Assembly (NCBI GenBank): GCA_026004095.1
Contig: BPIL01000010.1
Span: forward strand, 62,001 to 126,000
Direction of reading: 5' to 3'
Source: Meiothermus sp.
GTDB lineage: Bacteria > Deinococcota > Deinococci > Deinococcales > Thermaceae
DNA length: 64,000 nucleotides
Positions within the stretch are counted from its first letter, which is position 1. Every line of letters starts with the position of its first letter. Below, piece by piece: positions 20,178 to 29,415 of this stretch. A model generated the notes under the pieces. It was given only the letters and a program-made list of their open reading frames with translations. It had not been told where the DNA came from and made no database searches. The position numbers and the translations under genes are program-made.

Positions 20178-20305
20178 TGAAGATTTCTTATTACTTCCGT
20201 GTCGCGGGCGCGCAGAATGCGATATATGCCAAAGTCCAGATCAGGCTGGTCGAGTTGAAAGAGTTCGCGTAGCAGGTTTTTGAGTTTTTCGTAGTTTCGG
20301 CTCAT
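20178..20305 (-). pseudogene. Type III-like Mod, 5' fragment upstream of the IS
   Basis: Encodes MSRNYEKLKNLLRELFQ and then LDFGIYRILRARDTEVIR, the characteristic N-terminus of large type III-like Mod proteins. AAGGA precedes the ATG. The frame stops shortly after entering the IS. It starts 31 bp after the helicase gene, indicating that helicase, mod and res were one operon. Confidence 0.82.
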
Positions 20306-20336
20306 GGTTGTTTCCTTCTTAATAGCTAGGTCTGGC

Positions 20337-23225
20337 TCACACCAACGTCCAGCGAATTGTGAACAATGCTTCCTGGGTAACGTGCTGTACCAGACGCTGC
20401 TCGAGCTGGGCGATCAATTGGTCGCGCTTTTCCATGATTTCATCCTCCACCTGAAAGATCACCTGACGTTGTCGGCGCAATTGGCGCTCGAGCTCACGAA
20501 TGCGCTCTTGAATAACGTGCTGTTCGGCAAGGGTTGCTGCTTGCGCAGCCTGGCGGCGCTGCTCCTTGAGCTGGGCCTTGGTCTGCTGGAGCGCTTGCTC
20601 TGCAAGCCTTACTTGATCGTCGGCCCAGGCGTCCAGTTTATCGCGCTCGGCGGCAAACTGACGCCGGTTGCGAGCTTCGATTTGAGCGAGCAGATTCCGC
20701 TCTGAAGAGGCCAACGCTGCCTCGAGACGCATGGCGACGGACTCTGGCACAGGACAAGGCTCCACCATCTCGGCGGCCAGATCAAAAAACCGCCGGCACT
20801 GAGTATCGTCCAGCTCCATACCACCGTCCGTAAAGCCAGCCAGCAGAAGGTGATCCTCATCTTCGATAGCCTGCACGCTCACTCGACGGCAGACGAGCCA
20901 ACCACTTTGACCCACTAGCGGCGTCAGCACGGCGATGTTTTTGCCGCTCCCACCGTAGTCGAAGCGCAAGACGGCGGGCGGAGTGTCGAGGCCACGAGCC
21001 TGTTCGATCAACCGCTGTGCCAACGGGTGACCGATGCGGTAGATGTTAGCGTCCGCCACGTTGCGCCCTATGCGGTAGGGGCCAGGATGGATCGCTTCAC
21101 CTGGGAAGGGATTAGTGTGCAGTGTGAAGCTGTAGCCGTCGCCATCGAAGTGGGCGTAGTCCTGCAAGAGGTAGCGGGTGAGTGCCCAAAGCTGCTGATG
21201 ATAGCGATTAAGTAGGTTGTGGGTGTCGATGCGCACACGTTCGACCACCTCTTGGTCGAAGTTTTCCAGGAGCTTGTCGCGGGCATCGCGCCGAGCTGAG
21301 GCGATCTGTTCTTCAAGCTCGCGCTGGAGTTGGTCGAACTCGAATTGGATCTGCTCAGGCGTGCGGCACTTCTGGTATATCTCAGCGATGCGCTTTTCGA
21401 AATCCACGCCCGATTCGATAGCACCCAGCACCTCATCGCTCGCACCGAATACGCCGTTGAACAGGCGAAACTTTTGGTCGAGCAGCTCATAGACGCGCCG
21501 GTCAGCAGCATTGGCCTTATTTAGGAAGTTGACCACCACCACGTCGAACTGCTGGCCATAGCGGTGACAACGGCCAATACGCTGTTCGATGCGCTGCGGG
21601 TTCCAGGGCAAATCGTAATTGACCACCAGGTTGCAAAACTGGAGGTTGATCCCTTCGGCGGCGGCCTCGGTTGCGATCATTATGGCGGCCTCGTCGCGGA
21701 AGTGCTCCACGATGGCTGCGCGCATATCGGCACTGGGGGAACCGCTCACGCGATCTGTACCGCGGTGGCGCTCGAGCCAGCGCTGATAGATTTCGCGTGA
21801 GAGCGGATCGTTGTTCGCACCGTTAAAAAGCACTACACGACCGCTGAATTCGGTCTGCTGTAAGAGATCAAACAGATATTGCTGCGTGCGGCGCGACTCG
21901 GTAAAAATTACAGCTTTGGGCTGCATCGCTGAGCCGCCCTGGGCTTCTCGTGCCTGGGCAGCGACCTCGAAGCCGCGTCGCAACGCGGTAAGTAGTACCT
22001 CGCCCTTGGCGTTCTTGACGATGGACTTAGCAAGCCGCAGGAAGCCAGCGAGCTCCTCCTTCTCGCGTTGCAGCTCGGCCAGTTGCTCAGGCGTGAGCCT
22101 AGTGGGGGTCTGGCCCAGCTCTTCGTCGTCTTCCTCCCATTCGTCGGCGAGTTCATCGTAATCCTCGTAATCCTCGGCGATCTGGTCAGTCGGCGGGGTG
22201 GGTATCTCGGCCTGCCGGGCAACGGCTTCCAGGCGATTGACCAGTGTCTCGAGCGTGCCGGCAATGGCATAGGTCGAAGATGCCAAGAGCTTGCGGAGAA
22301 TCAGTGTGACCAGCTGGCGCTGGCTTGCCGGAAGTGCATACAATTTGTCGCGTTGGAGGTAAGCCGAAACCCGCTCATAAAGCTGCTGCTCATCGGGCGT
22401 AGGTACGAATTCCTGAACCAGCGCGTGGCGGTTAGTATAGCGCACGTACTCGAGTACCTGCTTACGCAGCGTGCGTTTGCAGATCGGCGCGAGGCGTGCC
22501 TTGAGCTCGGCGTATGCTTCGCCCTCACCGTCTCCCAAGCGGGCATAGCGGGCACGGAAGCTGTCGAGGCTGCCAAAAGCATAGTCGTCGATGATGCTGA
22601 CCAGCCCATAAAGTTCCAGCAGCGAGTTCTGCAACGGTGTCGCCGTAAGCAGCAGCTTTGGGTAGGGCGCGACGGCCTGTTTAATGGCGAGCGCAATCTT
22701 GCTGGAGTTCTTATAAACATTACGTAGGCGGTGGGCTTCGTCAATTACAACCAAATCCCAAGTCGTTTGTCGTAAGTAGGGCTCCTTAGCACGAGCGAAC
22801 TGATAGGAGCAAATGACCACCGCGTCCTGCTGGAAGGGATTTAGGTTACCAGACCTGATCTGCTCATTGAAAGTACGCAGCTCCAGAATGGCTGTAGGCA
22901 AGTAAAACTTGTCCTCCAGCTCCTGGCTCCATTGTTTGCGCAGATTAGCAGGGACGATAACCAATAGCCGCCGGCGGCGCTCCGCCCACTTTTGAGCGAG
23001 CAGCAGGCCCGCTTCGATGGTTTTACCCAACCCCACCTCGTCCGCGAGGATAGCGCCTTTGGAAAACGGATTACGGAAGGCGAAAAGCGCTGCGTCCACC
23101 TGGTGGGGATTGAGATCTACCTGGGCATCGGCGAGGGCAGATCCCAGCTTTTCCACGCTGTCAGAGGCATGGCGGCGGGTCAAGTCATAAGCCAGGTAGC
23201 GTGCGTGATAGTTCGTGATCGTCAT
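20337..23225 (-). CDS. SNF2/RapA-like helicase of the restriction island
   Basis: A 962-residue SF2 ATPase. The N-terminal part shows the Q-motif region LNPHQVDAALFA, Walker A ADEVGLGKTIEAG, DEAH in LVVIDEAHRLRN, and TATPLQNS. The helicase C domain has IATEAAAEGINLQFCN and RIEQRIGRCHRYGQ. The last 150 residues are charged and coiled-coil-like. DISARM DrmD and related defence helicases have this architecture, but no DISARM DrmA/DrmB partner is present. It precedes mod and res in what was one operon. The start at MTITNYHARYLAY overlaps the stop of the HsdM remnant. Confidence 0.85.
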   Translation of the reverse strand: MTITNYHARYLAYDLTRRHASDSVEKLGSALADAQVDLNPHQVDAALFAFRNPFSKGAILADEVGLGKTIEAGLLLAQKWAERRRRLLVIVPANLRKQWSQELEDKFYLPTAILELRTFNEQIRSGNLNPFQQDAVVICSYQFARAKEPYLRQTTWDLVVIDEAHRLRNVYKNSSKIALAIKQAVAPYPKLLLTATPLQNSLLELYGLVSIIDDYAFGSLDSFRARYARLGDGEGEAYAELKARLAPICKRTLRKQVLEYVRYTNRHALVQEFVPTPDEQQLYERVSAYLQRDKLYALPASQRQLVTLILRKLLASSTYAIAGTLETLVNRLEAVARQAEIPTPPTDQIAEDYEDYDELADEWEEDDEELGQTPTRLTPEQLAELQREKEELAGFLRLAKSIVKNAKGEVLLTALRRGFEVAAQAREAQGGSAMQPKAVIFTESRRTQQYLFDLLQQTEFSGRVVLFNGANNDPLSREIYQRWLERHRGTDRVSGSPSADMRAAIVEHFRDEAAIMIATEAAAEGINLQFCNLVVNYDLPWNPQRIEQRIGRCHRYGQQFDVVVVNFLNKANAADRRVYELLDQKFRLFNGVFGASDEVLGAIESGVDFEKRIAEIYQKCRTPEQIQFEFDQLQRELEEQIASARRDARDKLLENFDQEVVERVRIDTHNLLNRYHQQLWALTRYLLQDYAHFDGDGYSFTLHTNPFPGEAIHPGPYRIGRNVADANIYRIGHPLAQRLIEQARGLDTPPAVLRFDYGGSGKNIAVLTPLVGQSGWLVCRRVSVQAIEDEDHLLLAGFTDGGMELDDTQCRRFFDLAAEMVEPCPVPESVAMRLEAALASSERNLLAQIEARNRRQFAAERDKLDAWADDQVRLAEQALQQTKAQLKEQRRQAAQAATLAEQHVIQERIRELERQLRRQRQVIFQVEDEIMEKRDQLIAQLEQRLVQHVTQEALFTIRWTLV

Positions 23226-23659
23226 GGGCCCAAAACCGTCATTACGCAAAACAAGGTGTGCTCGCGTTCGATCTCCTTCTGCTGCTTCTTCCAGTCCACG
23301 CCAAAGGGCGGGTTGGTGAGGAAGTAGTCGAAGGTCTCATCCGAGAAATGATCCTCAGTAAACGTATCACCGAAGCGGATTTTATCGCTATCGTCGTTGT
23401 GGTCTACCTGCTTGATGAGCATGTCGGACGCGGCGGTGGCGAAGGCGCGCTTGTTGTAGTCCTGCCCAAGTTCGTTGAAGCAGCGGATCAGGTCGTATTC
23501 CGCGAGCACTTTGGCCTTGGTGAGCGCAAGCACGCAATCGAAGCGGCGCATCACGGTCATGGGCAGCATCACGCGGTCGTACTGCGGCGGGCGATACGGC
23601 CCGCGCAGCGGGTCGGCGATCTGCCAGATCAGGTTGGCAAAATAGTTGTGGTCAGGCAT
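23222..23659 (-). pseudogene. HsdM remnant with internal deletion (type I methylase)
   Basis: A 145-codon frame beginning as a type I DNA methylase ([35 protein letters not shown]) and then jumping to ASDMLIKQVD… and TNPPFGVDWKKQQKEIER, i.e. motif IV. The intervening region with SAM motif I is missing, and the protein ends soon after motif IV. It cannot methylate DNA. Its stop codon overlaps the helicase ATG, so translation through it may still couple helicase expression. Confidence 0.8.
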
Positions 23660-24039
23660 AGATCCGGTCTCACTCCCGCTGTCTTGTACCCTTTACTATA
23701 GTAACTTCGCTGGTGATCAAGTTTCTCGCGTAGAGCGCACCCACTCCAACCGAAATTATTGCTGCCGACCGGCGGCACCCAGAAAATGTTCTGGGCGCGG
23801 TATTCGTCGGGGTCTTCGGGGTCGGCGCCTTGCGCGCGTTCGGCCTCGAGCTTCCTGTGCAGCTCTTCGAAGGCGTCGGAGATGTACTTGAGGAAGATCA
23901 GGCCCAGCACCACGTGCTTGTACTCGGCGGCGTCCATGCTGCCGCGCAGAGTATCGGCCATCTTCCAGAGTTCGGCCTCGTAGCCGACGTTGGCGGCGGT
24001 GGTTGGGGTGGATTGCGGGTTGGATTTTCGCCTCGGCAT
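23629..24039 (-). pseudogene. Second HsdM remnant, N-terminal piece
   Basis: The first about 85 codons match the HsdM N-terminal domain ([39 protein letters not shown], ending NIFWVPP). The frame then runs into unrelated sequence before stopping, and its tail overlaps the next remnant. It belongs to a different HsdM lineage from the neighbouring fragment, so two methylase genes have decayed here. GAGGT precedes the ATG. Confidence 0.75.
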
Positions 24040-24205
24040 GGTTTACCTCGTGGGATGTAAGCCCGGAGCGCCAGAAGTTCGCTCGGAGAGCACGTTGTGC
24101 TCTTTATGCTACGCAATCCCAAAAGCACACGCCAAGTCATTTGCACTGAAATAGCACCGGTCTATGCCCGCCCGCCGTGCGCGGGCGCTGGTGCGGGAAT
24201 AATTT
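24040..24205. other. Intergenic region, right edge of the restriction island
   Basis: 166 bp between the HsdM remnant start and the aldolase stop. It contains a GC-rich inverted repeat (GCCCGC and GCGGGC around 24168-24184) without a U-tract. Any promoter of the island operon should lie here, but no clear -35/-10 pair was found. Confidence 0.35.
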
Positions 24206-25195
24206 TCAGCCTGCGACGCCCTCGAGCCGCCAGTCCACCTCGGGGTAGATGGGCCGGATGCCGTGCAGGAGTTCGTTGAGGCGGTGGAGGGTCTCGAGGC
24301 CCTCCTCGCGCAGGGCCTCGCGCAGCCGGGAGCGGTCGGGGTAGAAGCGCAGGGGGTGCTGCCAGACCGCGCGGCCCGCCAGGTAGCCCCGCGCACCGGC
24401 CCGCAGGGCTGCTTCCAGCACCTGCACGAACTGGTCGGCGTTCAGGCCGCCCGAGAGCAGCAGCCAGGGGGCCGGGAGCTTGCTGTACTCCTTCATGTCG
24501 GCCTCGAGGTCGTCCAGCGAGTAGCCCTTGCCGCCCCACTCCTTCACCAGCCCCGCCGCGCCGGGGAAGGCCAGCTTGTAAAGGTCAATGTGAAAACCGG
24601 GGTCGGCGAAGGCCGCGGCGATTTCCAGCGACATCTCGCGCAGCTTGGCGTTGTAGGTAGGGGCATCCTCGCCGGGGAGGGGGTAGGGCAGCACCTCAAA
24701 GATGAAGAGGCGGTCGGCCTTTCGGCAGGCCTCGCCCACGCTTCGCACAAAGTTCAGTTGGTGCTCGGTTATTTCGGGCGGGGCATCGGGGCGGTGCCAG
24801 GCCAGAAGCTTCAGGCCATCGGCCCCCATGCGCACCGCCTGCTCCACGCTCCAGCCGGGAATCATCGCACTTTTGCGCCAGCCGCCCTCTACGGTCTCGA
24901 AGCGGTGGTGCTCGAGGGTCAGCATCAGGCCGGTCTCGCGCGGCAGAACGGGCATGGCGGCAGGAAAAGCGTAGTGCGGGTCTATCAGGATTCCGGTCAC
25001 GGCCCGGGCCAGGATCTCGGCCAGCAGGCCCTTGAGTTCGGTCACTTCGGGCCCCACACTCTCCGGGTCGCGGCCCAGGGCCTGGGCGACGATCTGCATC
25101 AGGGGCGGGCGCTGGTCAATGGCCAGGGTGCCAAAGCGCATGGCCCCATCGCCAATGCGGGCATAGGCACGGGCTTTTGCTGGGGTGGTTTTCAT
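24206..25195 (-). CDS. LacD/YihT-like class I aldolase, predicted sulfofructose-phosphate aldolase
   Basis: A 329-residue TIM-barrel aldolase of the LacD/YihT family. The N-terminal TLAIDQRPPL matches the family VDQR block, and ILIDPHYAF follows. The Schiff-base lysine is in DLYKLAFP, and the C-terminal PWLLLSGGL and GYLAGRAVW blocks resemble YihT. In LacD the substrate is tagatose 1,6-bisphosphate; in YihT it is 6-deoxy-6-sulfofructose 1-phosphate, cleaved to DHAP and sulfolactaldehyde. The neighbouring YihV-like kinase and sulfolactate genes favour the second. GAGGAG precedes the ATG. It is the last gene of the operon. Family firm, substrate inferred. Confidence 0.85.
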   Translation of the reverse strand: MKTTPAKARAYARIGDGAMRFGTLAIDQRPPLMQIVAQALGRDPESVGPEVTELKGLLAEILARAVTGILIDPHYAFPAAMPVLPRETGLMLTLEHHRFETVEGGWRKSAMIPGWSVEQAVRMGADGLKLLAWHRPDAPPEITEHQLNFVRSVGEACRKADRLFIFEVLPYPLPGEDAPTYNAKLREMSLEIAAAFADPGFHIDLYKLAFPGAAGLVKEWGGKGYSLDDLEADMKEYSKLPAPWLLLSGGLNADQFVQVLEAALRAGARGYLAGRAVWQHPLRFYPDRSRLREALREEGLETLHRLNELLHGIRPIYPEVDWRLEGVAG

Positions 25196-25235
25196 GCTTC
25201 TCCTCGTGTATCTAGCTTGCTTAGGGTTTTGGGGT

Positions 25236-26084
25236 TCAGGGCAAGGAAGCCAGCAAGGCCCGCACCTCGTCCCGGCGCGGGGGGCTGGCCTGGGCGCAGT
25301 GCAGGGCGGCGGTCGCCGCGGCAAACCGCAGCGCCGACACCTCGTCCTGCCCTTCGGCAAGGGCCAGGGTAAAGGCCCCGTGGAAGACGTCCCCCGCCCC
25401 GGTGGTGTCGCGCACCTGCACCGGGTAGGCCGGCAGGTGTCCGCCCGCGTAGGCCACCCCCTGGGCCCCCAGGGTCACCGCGGCGAACACCCCCAGGGCT
25501 TGCAGTTGGGCCAGCAGCGCGTCCACGCCGCCTTTCTGCACGGCCAGCTCCTCCGAGGCCACCACGTGCGTGGCCACCTGGGTGAGCATCCAGTCCTCGT
25601 CGCGGTCGCGATCCAGATCCAGCACCACCGGGAGGCCCCGCGCGCGGGCGGCCCGGCCCAGGCCATACCCCGCCGAGGCCCAGCGCCCGTCCAGCAGCAA
25701 CGCACCGGTGCCTTCGAGCAGGCCTTCCTCGCCCAGCACCAGCCCGTCGGGCAGCTCGGGCCGGTAGGGGAAGATGTAGCGCTCGCCCTCCGGCGTGACC
25801 AGCACCGCCGAGACCGGGGTGGCCGCGCCAAGCTGGAAGTGGGCCTTAACCCCTTCGGCCTCGAGCATCTCCTGCAGGCGTGCTCCCGTGGCATCGTGGC
25901 CCCGGCGGCTCACCAGATGGGCCTCGGCCCCCAGCCGGGCCGCTGCCACCGCGGCCACCGCCGCCGGCCCCCCGACGGTCTCGCGGTAGCCCAGCACCCC
26001 GGTGCGGCTGGCGCGGGGTGGGAAGGTCTCGATGTAGTAGCGCTGGTCCAGGTTGGCCCAGCCCACGCTCAGGATCTTCACCAT
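25236..26084 (-). CDS. PfkB/YihV-like sugar kinase, predicted sulfofructose kinase
   Basis: A 282-residue ribokinase-family kinase. The first signature is ETVGGPAAVAAVAAARLGA near residue 35, and the second, with the catalytic Asp and anion hole, is VRDTTGAGDVFHGAFTLAL near residue 230. The wording of both blocks, and DGRW near residue 125, resembles YihV, the 6-deoxy-6-sulfofructose kinase. It should phosphorylate C1 of the isomerised sugar for the adjacent aldolase. The ATG lies inside the last codons of the isomerase gene, so translation is coupled. Another ketohexose remains possible. Confidence 0.85.
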   Translation of the reverse strand: MVKILSVGWANLDQRYYIETFPPRASRTGVLGYRETVGGPAAVAAVAAARLGAEAHLVSRRGHDATGARLQEMLEAEGVKAHFQLGAATPVSAVLVTPEGERYIFPYRPELPDGLVLGEEGLLEGTGALLLDGRWASAGYGLGRAARARGLPVVLDLDRDRDEDWMLTQVATHVVASEELAVQKGGVDALLAQLQALGVFAAVTLGAQGVAYAGGHLPAYPVQVRDTTGAGDVFHGAFTLALAEGQDEVSALRFAAATAALHCAQASPPRRDEVRALLASLP

Positions 26085-27400
26085 ACCAGTCGGTTTTCCT
26101 CGGGCCGGGCGGGCAGCACCTCCAGGCCCAGCCAGGCGCACATCTCCAGCAGGGCCTCATCATGCGCACCCATCCCTACGGCCAGGTGGTGGGGGATGCG
26201 GTGGTTGAACCAGCTCGCCAAAAACTGCCGGGGGGTGAGGGGTTCGGCGGCCCAGGTGGGGCGGGTGAGGTAGCCAGAGTCCCCGTCGTAGCCTTTCTCA
26301 CCGCTCAACACGCCCCCGTGCACCACGGCTTTGCGGCCCGGCAGCAGGCGCAGGCCGCTGATGGGCCCTGCCCGCAGCGCCATGTCGCGCACGGCGGGCA
26401 GGTGGCGGTTGAAGTGCGGCACCAGCCGGGTGGGGCCCGCGGCCCAGGCCTGGGGTGCTTCGCCCCCGTGCCAAAGCATCACCCCTTTGGCCGAAAAGTG
26501 CGAGATGTCCAGCAGAATGGCCGGCCGGCCCGAGATGGCCTTCAGGGCTAGCTGGCTGGCCAGGCCCATCACGTCGCCCTCGGGGGCCAGGGTGTAGCCC
26601 GCATCGGCCAGGCGGGCCATGGCCGCGTAGGCCATCACCCCTGTTCGGTCGGGGATCTCCGGCCACTCCCGCAGGGCCACCCCGTCGTAGGGCCGGGCCA
26701 GTTGCTCTAAGGCCAGCTCGAGGCGGAAGCTTTCGCGCAACTGCTCCAGCGGGTACTCGGAAAGCTCGCGGAACTCTGCAATCCGCGCCTCCAGCTCGGC
26801 CTCTGAGACCGCTGCCAGGGCCTCCCACAGCTCGGCCAGCTCGGCTTTCTCCACGGTAAGGCCGGTCTCGGGCAGCGACCCAAAGGCAAAAAAACCGGGC
26901 GCGTGGCCGCCCAGCCAGAGCACCCGGCCTTCGCGCAGCACCTTCACACCCCGCAGGGCCTGCAGGGTGAGCTTGAGGCGGGCCTGAAACCAGGCATCCT
27001 CCACCGAGCCGTAGAACCACTTGGTGGGTTTCGGGGCCAGCGAGACCCCCAGGTTGAGGCCGCAGACCGCGTTCTGCGGCAGCGGGCCGCTGTCCCACAC
27101 CTCGGGCAGGGCCCACAGCCCCACCGGGATGGGCAGTTCCAGGAGCGGCAAAAAGGCATCGCCGGTGGCAAAGGTCACGTGCTGCACCATCAGCAGATCC
27201 AGCCTGGCGTCCTGGGCCGCGCGGGCCGCCGCCTCGGCCTGGGCGGCGTCGGCCACCGGCTCGGCCACATAGGCCAGCTCGAAGCCCAGCTTGGGGCCCA
27301 GGGCCTCCAGGGCCTGGCGGGTGGTGGGCTCGAGGCCCAGCCTGGAACCCCTAAACAGGGGCCGCACAATGGGAACAAGACCGATTCGGAGGTTTTGCAT
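26078..27400 (-). CDS. L-fucose isomerase-like protein, predicted sulfoquinovose isomerase
   Basis: A 440-residue member of the L-fucose/L-arabinose isomerase-like superfamily. The N-terminal half is a Rossmann-like domain (LMVQHVTFATGD, PIPVGLWALPE). The C-terminal part has LLDISHFSAKGVMLWHGGE and NHRIPHHLAVGMGAHDEALLEM, with His and acidic residues placed as in the metal site. Such enzymes convert an aldose to a ketose. Upstream of a ketose kinase and aldolase it should supply the ketose. YihS, the classical sulfoquinovose isomerase, is absent. I recall fucose-isomerase-like enzymes taking this role in alternative sulfoglycolytic pathways, which should be verified. Confidence 0.82.
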   Translation of the reverse strand: MQNLRIGLVPIVRPLFRGSRLGLEPTTRQALEALGPKLGFELAYVAEPVADAAQAEAAARAAQDARLDLLMVQHVTFATGDAFLPLLELPIPVGLWALPEVWDSGPLPQNAVCGLNLGVSLAPKPTKWFYGSVEDAWFQARLKLTLQALRGVKVLREGRVLWLGGHAPGFFAFGSLPETGLTVEKAELAELWEALAAVSEAELEARIAEFRELSEYPLEQLRESFRLELALEQLARPYDGVALREWPEIPDRTGVMAYAAMARLADAGYTLAPEGDVMGLASQLALKAISGRPAILLDISHFSAKGVMLWHGGEAPQAWAAGPTRLVPHFNRHLPAVRDMALRAGPISGLRLLPGRKAVVHGGVLSGEKGYDGDSGYLTRPTWAAEPLTPRQFLASWFNHRIPHHLAVGMGAHDEALLEMCAWLGLEVLPARPEENRLVW

Positions 27401-27419
27401 AATCTCGCTCGAGGCCAGC

Positions 27420-28250
27420 CTATCCTTTCACGCCCCCCTGGGTCAGGCCGCCCACCACCCGCTCCTGGAAAATCGCAATCACCAGGGCCACCGGCACCAG
27501 CGCGATGATCAGCGCCGCCGAGATCAGCGGCCAGGGAAAGGTATACTCACCCTGCAGGAACTGGATGCCCACTGGCAGGGTGCGCATGGCCTGCGAGGGC
27601 AGCAGGGTCAGCGACAGGAGGAACTCATCCCAACTGTTGACAAAAGCCAGAATGCTGGCAGTAAAAACCCCCGGCGCGGAAAGCGGCACCACAATGCGCC
27701 ACAGCGCGCCCAGGCGGGAGCAGCCATCCACCATGGCGGCCGACTCCAGATCCTTGGGGATGCCCTGAAAAAAACTCACCAGCACCAGCGTGGCTACCGG
27801 GATGGACAGCGCGGCATGGGGCAGAATCAGGGCAATATAGGTGTTGCGCAAGCCCAGCGCCAGCACCATCTCGAACAGCGGCAGCAACAGGGTCACGGTA
27901 GGGAACATCGAAACCCCCACCAGCAGAGAAAAAATCAGGGTTTTGTAGGGGATGCGCAGACGGGCCAGGGCGTAGGCCGCCAGCGCCGATACGAACACAC
28001 ACAGCAGGGTTGCGCCCACGGCCACAACCAGGCTGTTGAGGAAGTAGCGCCCGATGGGGGCCCTAGTAAGGGCCTGCACGTAGTTTTGCAGGGTCGGGTT
28101 CTCAGGCAGCCAGGTAATGGGAATGCGGGTGAGTTCTGCCTCGGTTTTGAACGAGGTCAGGAGAATCCAGACCGCCGGAAAAAAACCGTTGATAACAACG
28201 ATACCTGCCGCAATCCAGAGCCATATACGGGGACTGTTGAGTTTCACCAT
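27420..28250 (-). CDS. ABC sugar transporter permease, MalG type
   Basis: A 276-residue inner-membrane permease with about six helices and the MalG-type EAA loop (ESAAMVDGCSRLGALWRIVVPLSAPGV). It starts at MVKLNSPRIW. It pairs with the MalF-type permease and the exported binding protein of the operon to import a carbohydrate, predicted to be sulfoquinovose or a sulfoquinovosyl glycoside. No ATPase gene is present, so a shared MsmX/MalK-type ATPase encoded elsewhere is expected. It ends 19 bp before the isomerase gene. Confidence 0.9.
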   Translation of the reverse strand: MVKLNSPRIWLWIAAGIVVINGFFPAVWILLTSFKTEAELTRIPITWLPENPTLQNYVQALTRAPIGRYFLNSLVVAVGATLLCVFVSALAAYALARLRIPYKTLIFSLLVGVSMFPTVTLLLPLFEMVLALGLRNTYIALILPHAALSIPVATLVLVSFFQGIPKDLESAAMVDGCSRLGALWRIVVPLSAPGVFTASILAFVNSWDEFLLSLTLLPSQAMRTLPVGIQFLQGEYTFPWPLISAALIIALVPVALVIAIFQERVVGGLTQGGVKG

Positions 28251-28328
28251 ACCCTCCCGGCTCGAGCAAAGGCACCCAGGGGCCGGCCGGACTCCTCCCA
28301 CCCATACCCCAGACGGCGGGACTCTAGC

Positions 28329-29228
28329 TTAATCATCGGCCCCCCTCACATACCGCAGGTAGATCAGCGTGACCGCCAGGCTGATCAGGAACATCAGCAC
28401 CGCCAGGGCCGAACCATAGCCAAAGTTGAGGTTCTCGATGCTCATGGTACGCACATACATAGCCAGGGTTTCGAAGGAACTACCCCCATTCTGCATAGCA
28501 AAGGGGATGTCGAAGGTCTGGAAAGCCGTGATGGTGCGGAAAATCGCCGCTACCAGGATGGCCGGGGTCAGGAGCGGCAGGGTGATCCGCCAGAAGCTCT
28601 GCCAGCGGTTGGCCCCGTCCACCGAGGCCGATTCGTAGAGTTCCTTGGGAATCACCTGCAAGCCCGCCAGCAAGATAAGGGCCACAAAAGAACTGCTTTT
28701 CCAGATAATGCTGATGCAAACGGCCCAGAACAGCAGCTCCGGCGTGGTTACCCACAGCAGCCGCTCACCTCCTAAGCGCACGATCACATCGTTGACCACC
28801 CCATACTGGCTGTCAAAAAACCATCTAAAAATCAATCCGGCAAATACCAGCGGCAAAGCCCAGGGTAGCAGCAGACCCAGGCGCACCGGCCACTTAACGC
28901 GAAAAGGCAGGTTGGCCAGCAAGGCCAGCAAAAGCCCCACCACCAATGCCCCCGGCACCGTCACCAGTACAATCAAAAGCGTGTTCCACAATGCCGTCCA
29001 GAAGCGCTCATCGGAGAGGGCCTGGGCAAAGTTGGCGAAACCAACGAACACCGGGTTGCTTCCGGTTTCATCGGTCAAGCGGCGCTGGAACAGGCTGGTA
29101 TAGATTAAGCGTGCAACCGGATACAGCGCCACCGCCCCCAGCAGCAAGGCCGCCGGAAGCAGCAGCCAGAAGGCCAGGGCGCGCTCGCTCAGGTCGCCAA
29201 AGCTGCGGCGGTATTTGGGCTGAATCAT
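28329..29228 (-). CDS. ABC sugar transporter permease, MalF type
   Basis: A 299-residue permease with six hydrophobic helices. The conserved EAA loop, which contacts the ATPase, reads ESASVDGANRWQSFWRITLPLLTPAI near residue 200. GGGAGGT stands 7 nt before the ATG at 29228, which is therefore preferred over a GTG two codons upstream. It forms the heterodimeric channel with the next gene product. A 187-bp gap with a strong hairpin separates it from the binding-protein gene. Confidence 0.9.
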   Translation of the reverse strand: MIQPKYRRSFGDLSERALAFWLLLPAALLLGAVALYPVARLIYTSLFQRRLTDETGSNPVFVGFANFAQALSDERFWTALWNTLLIVLVTVPGALVVGLLLALLANLPFRVKWPVRLGLLLPWALPLVFAGLIFRWFFDSQYGVVNDVIVRLGGERLLWVTTPELLFWAVCISIIWKSSSFVALILLAGLQVIPKELYESASVDGANRWQSFWRITLPLLTPAILVAAIFRTITAFQTFDIPFAMQNGGSSFETLAMYVRTMSIENLNFGYGSALAVLMFLISLAVTLIYLRYVRGADD

Positions 29229-29378
29229 GCGCACCTCCCGGTAAGTTCTTGGCCCAGCCCTTCGGTCGTCAGCATCCCGCTATGCCTGGAGATGGTTGGG
29301 TCGGTTCTGGGCCGCTTTTGCATGGCTGGTTCCAAAAAAAGTTGTTCTTGTGTTGTGCAGACAAAAAACATGGGTTGA

Positions 29379-29405
29379 GGGGTAGGAGCACCCGGCCCCT
29401 ACCCC
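29379..29405 (-). other. Intra-operon hairpin between binding protein and permease genes
   Basis: GGGGTAGG and CCTACCCC form an 8-bp perfect stem with an 11-nt loop just after the binding-protein stop. A TGTTTTTTG run follows at some distance. Such elements often stabilise or partly terminate the message, keeping binding protein in excess over permeases. Confidence 0.55.
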
Positions 29406-29415
29406 TATCAGCTAT

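Noticed and set aside
24168-24184. Terminator after the aldolase gene
   Set aside because: There is a GC-rich inverted repeat but no U-tract on the minus strand.
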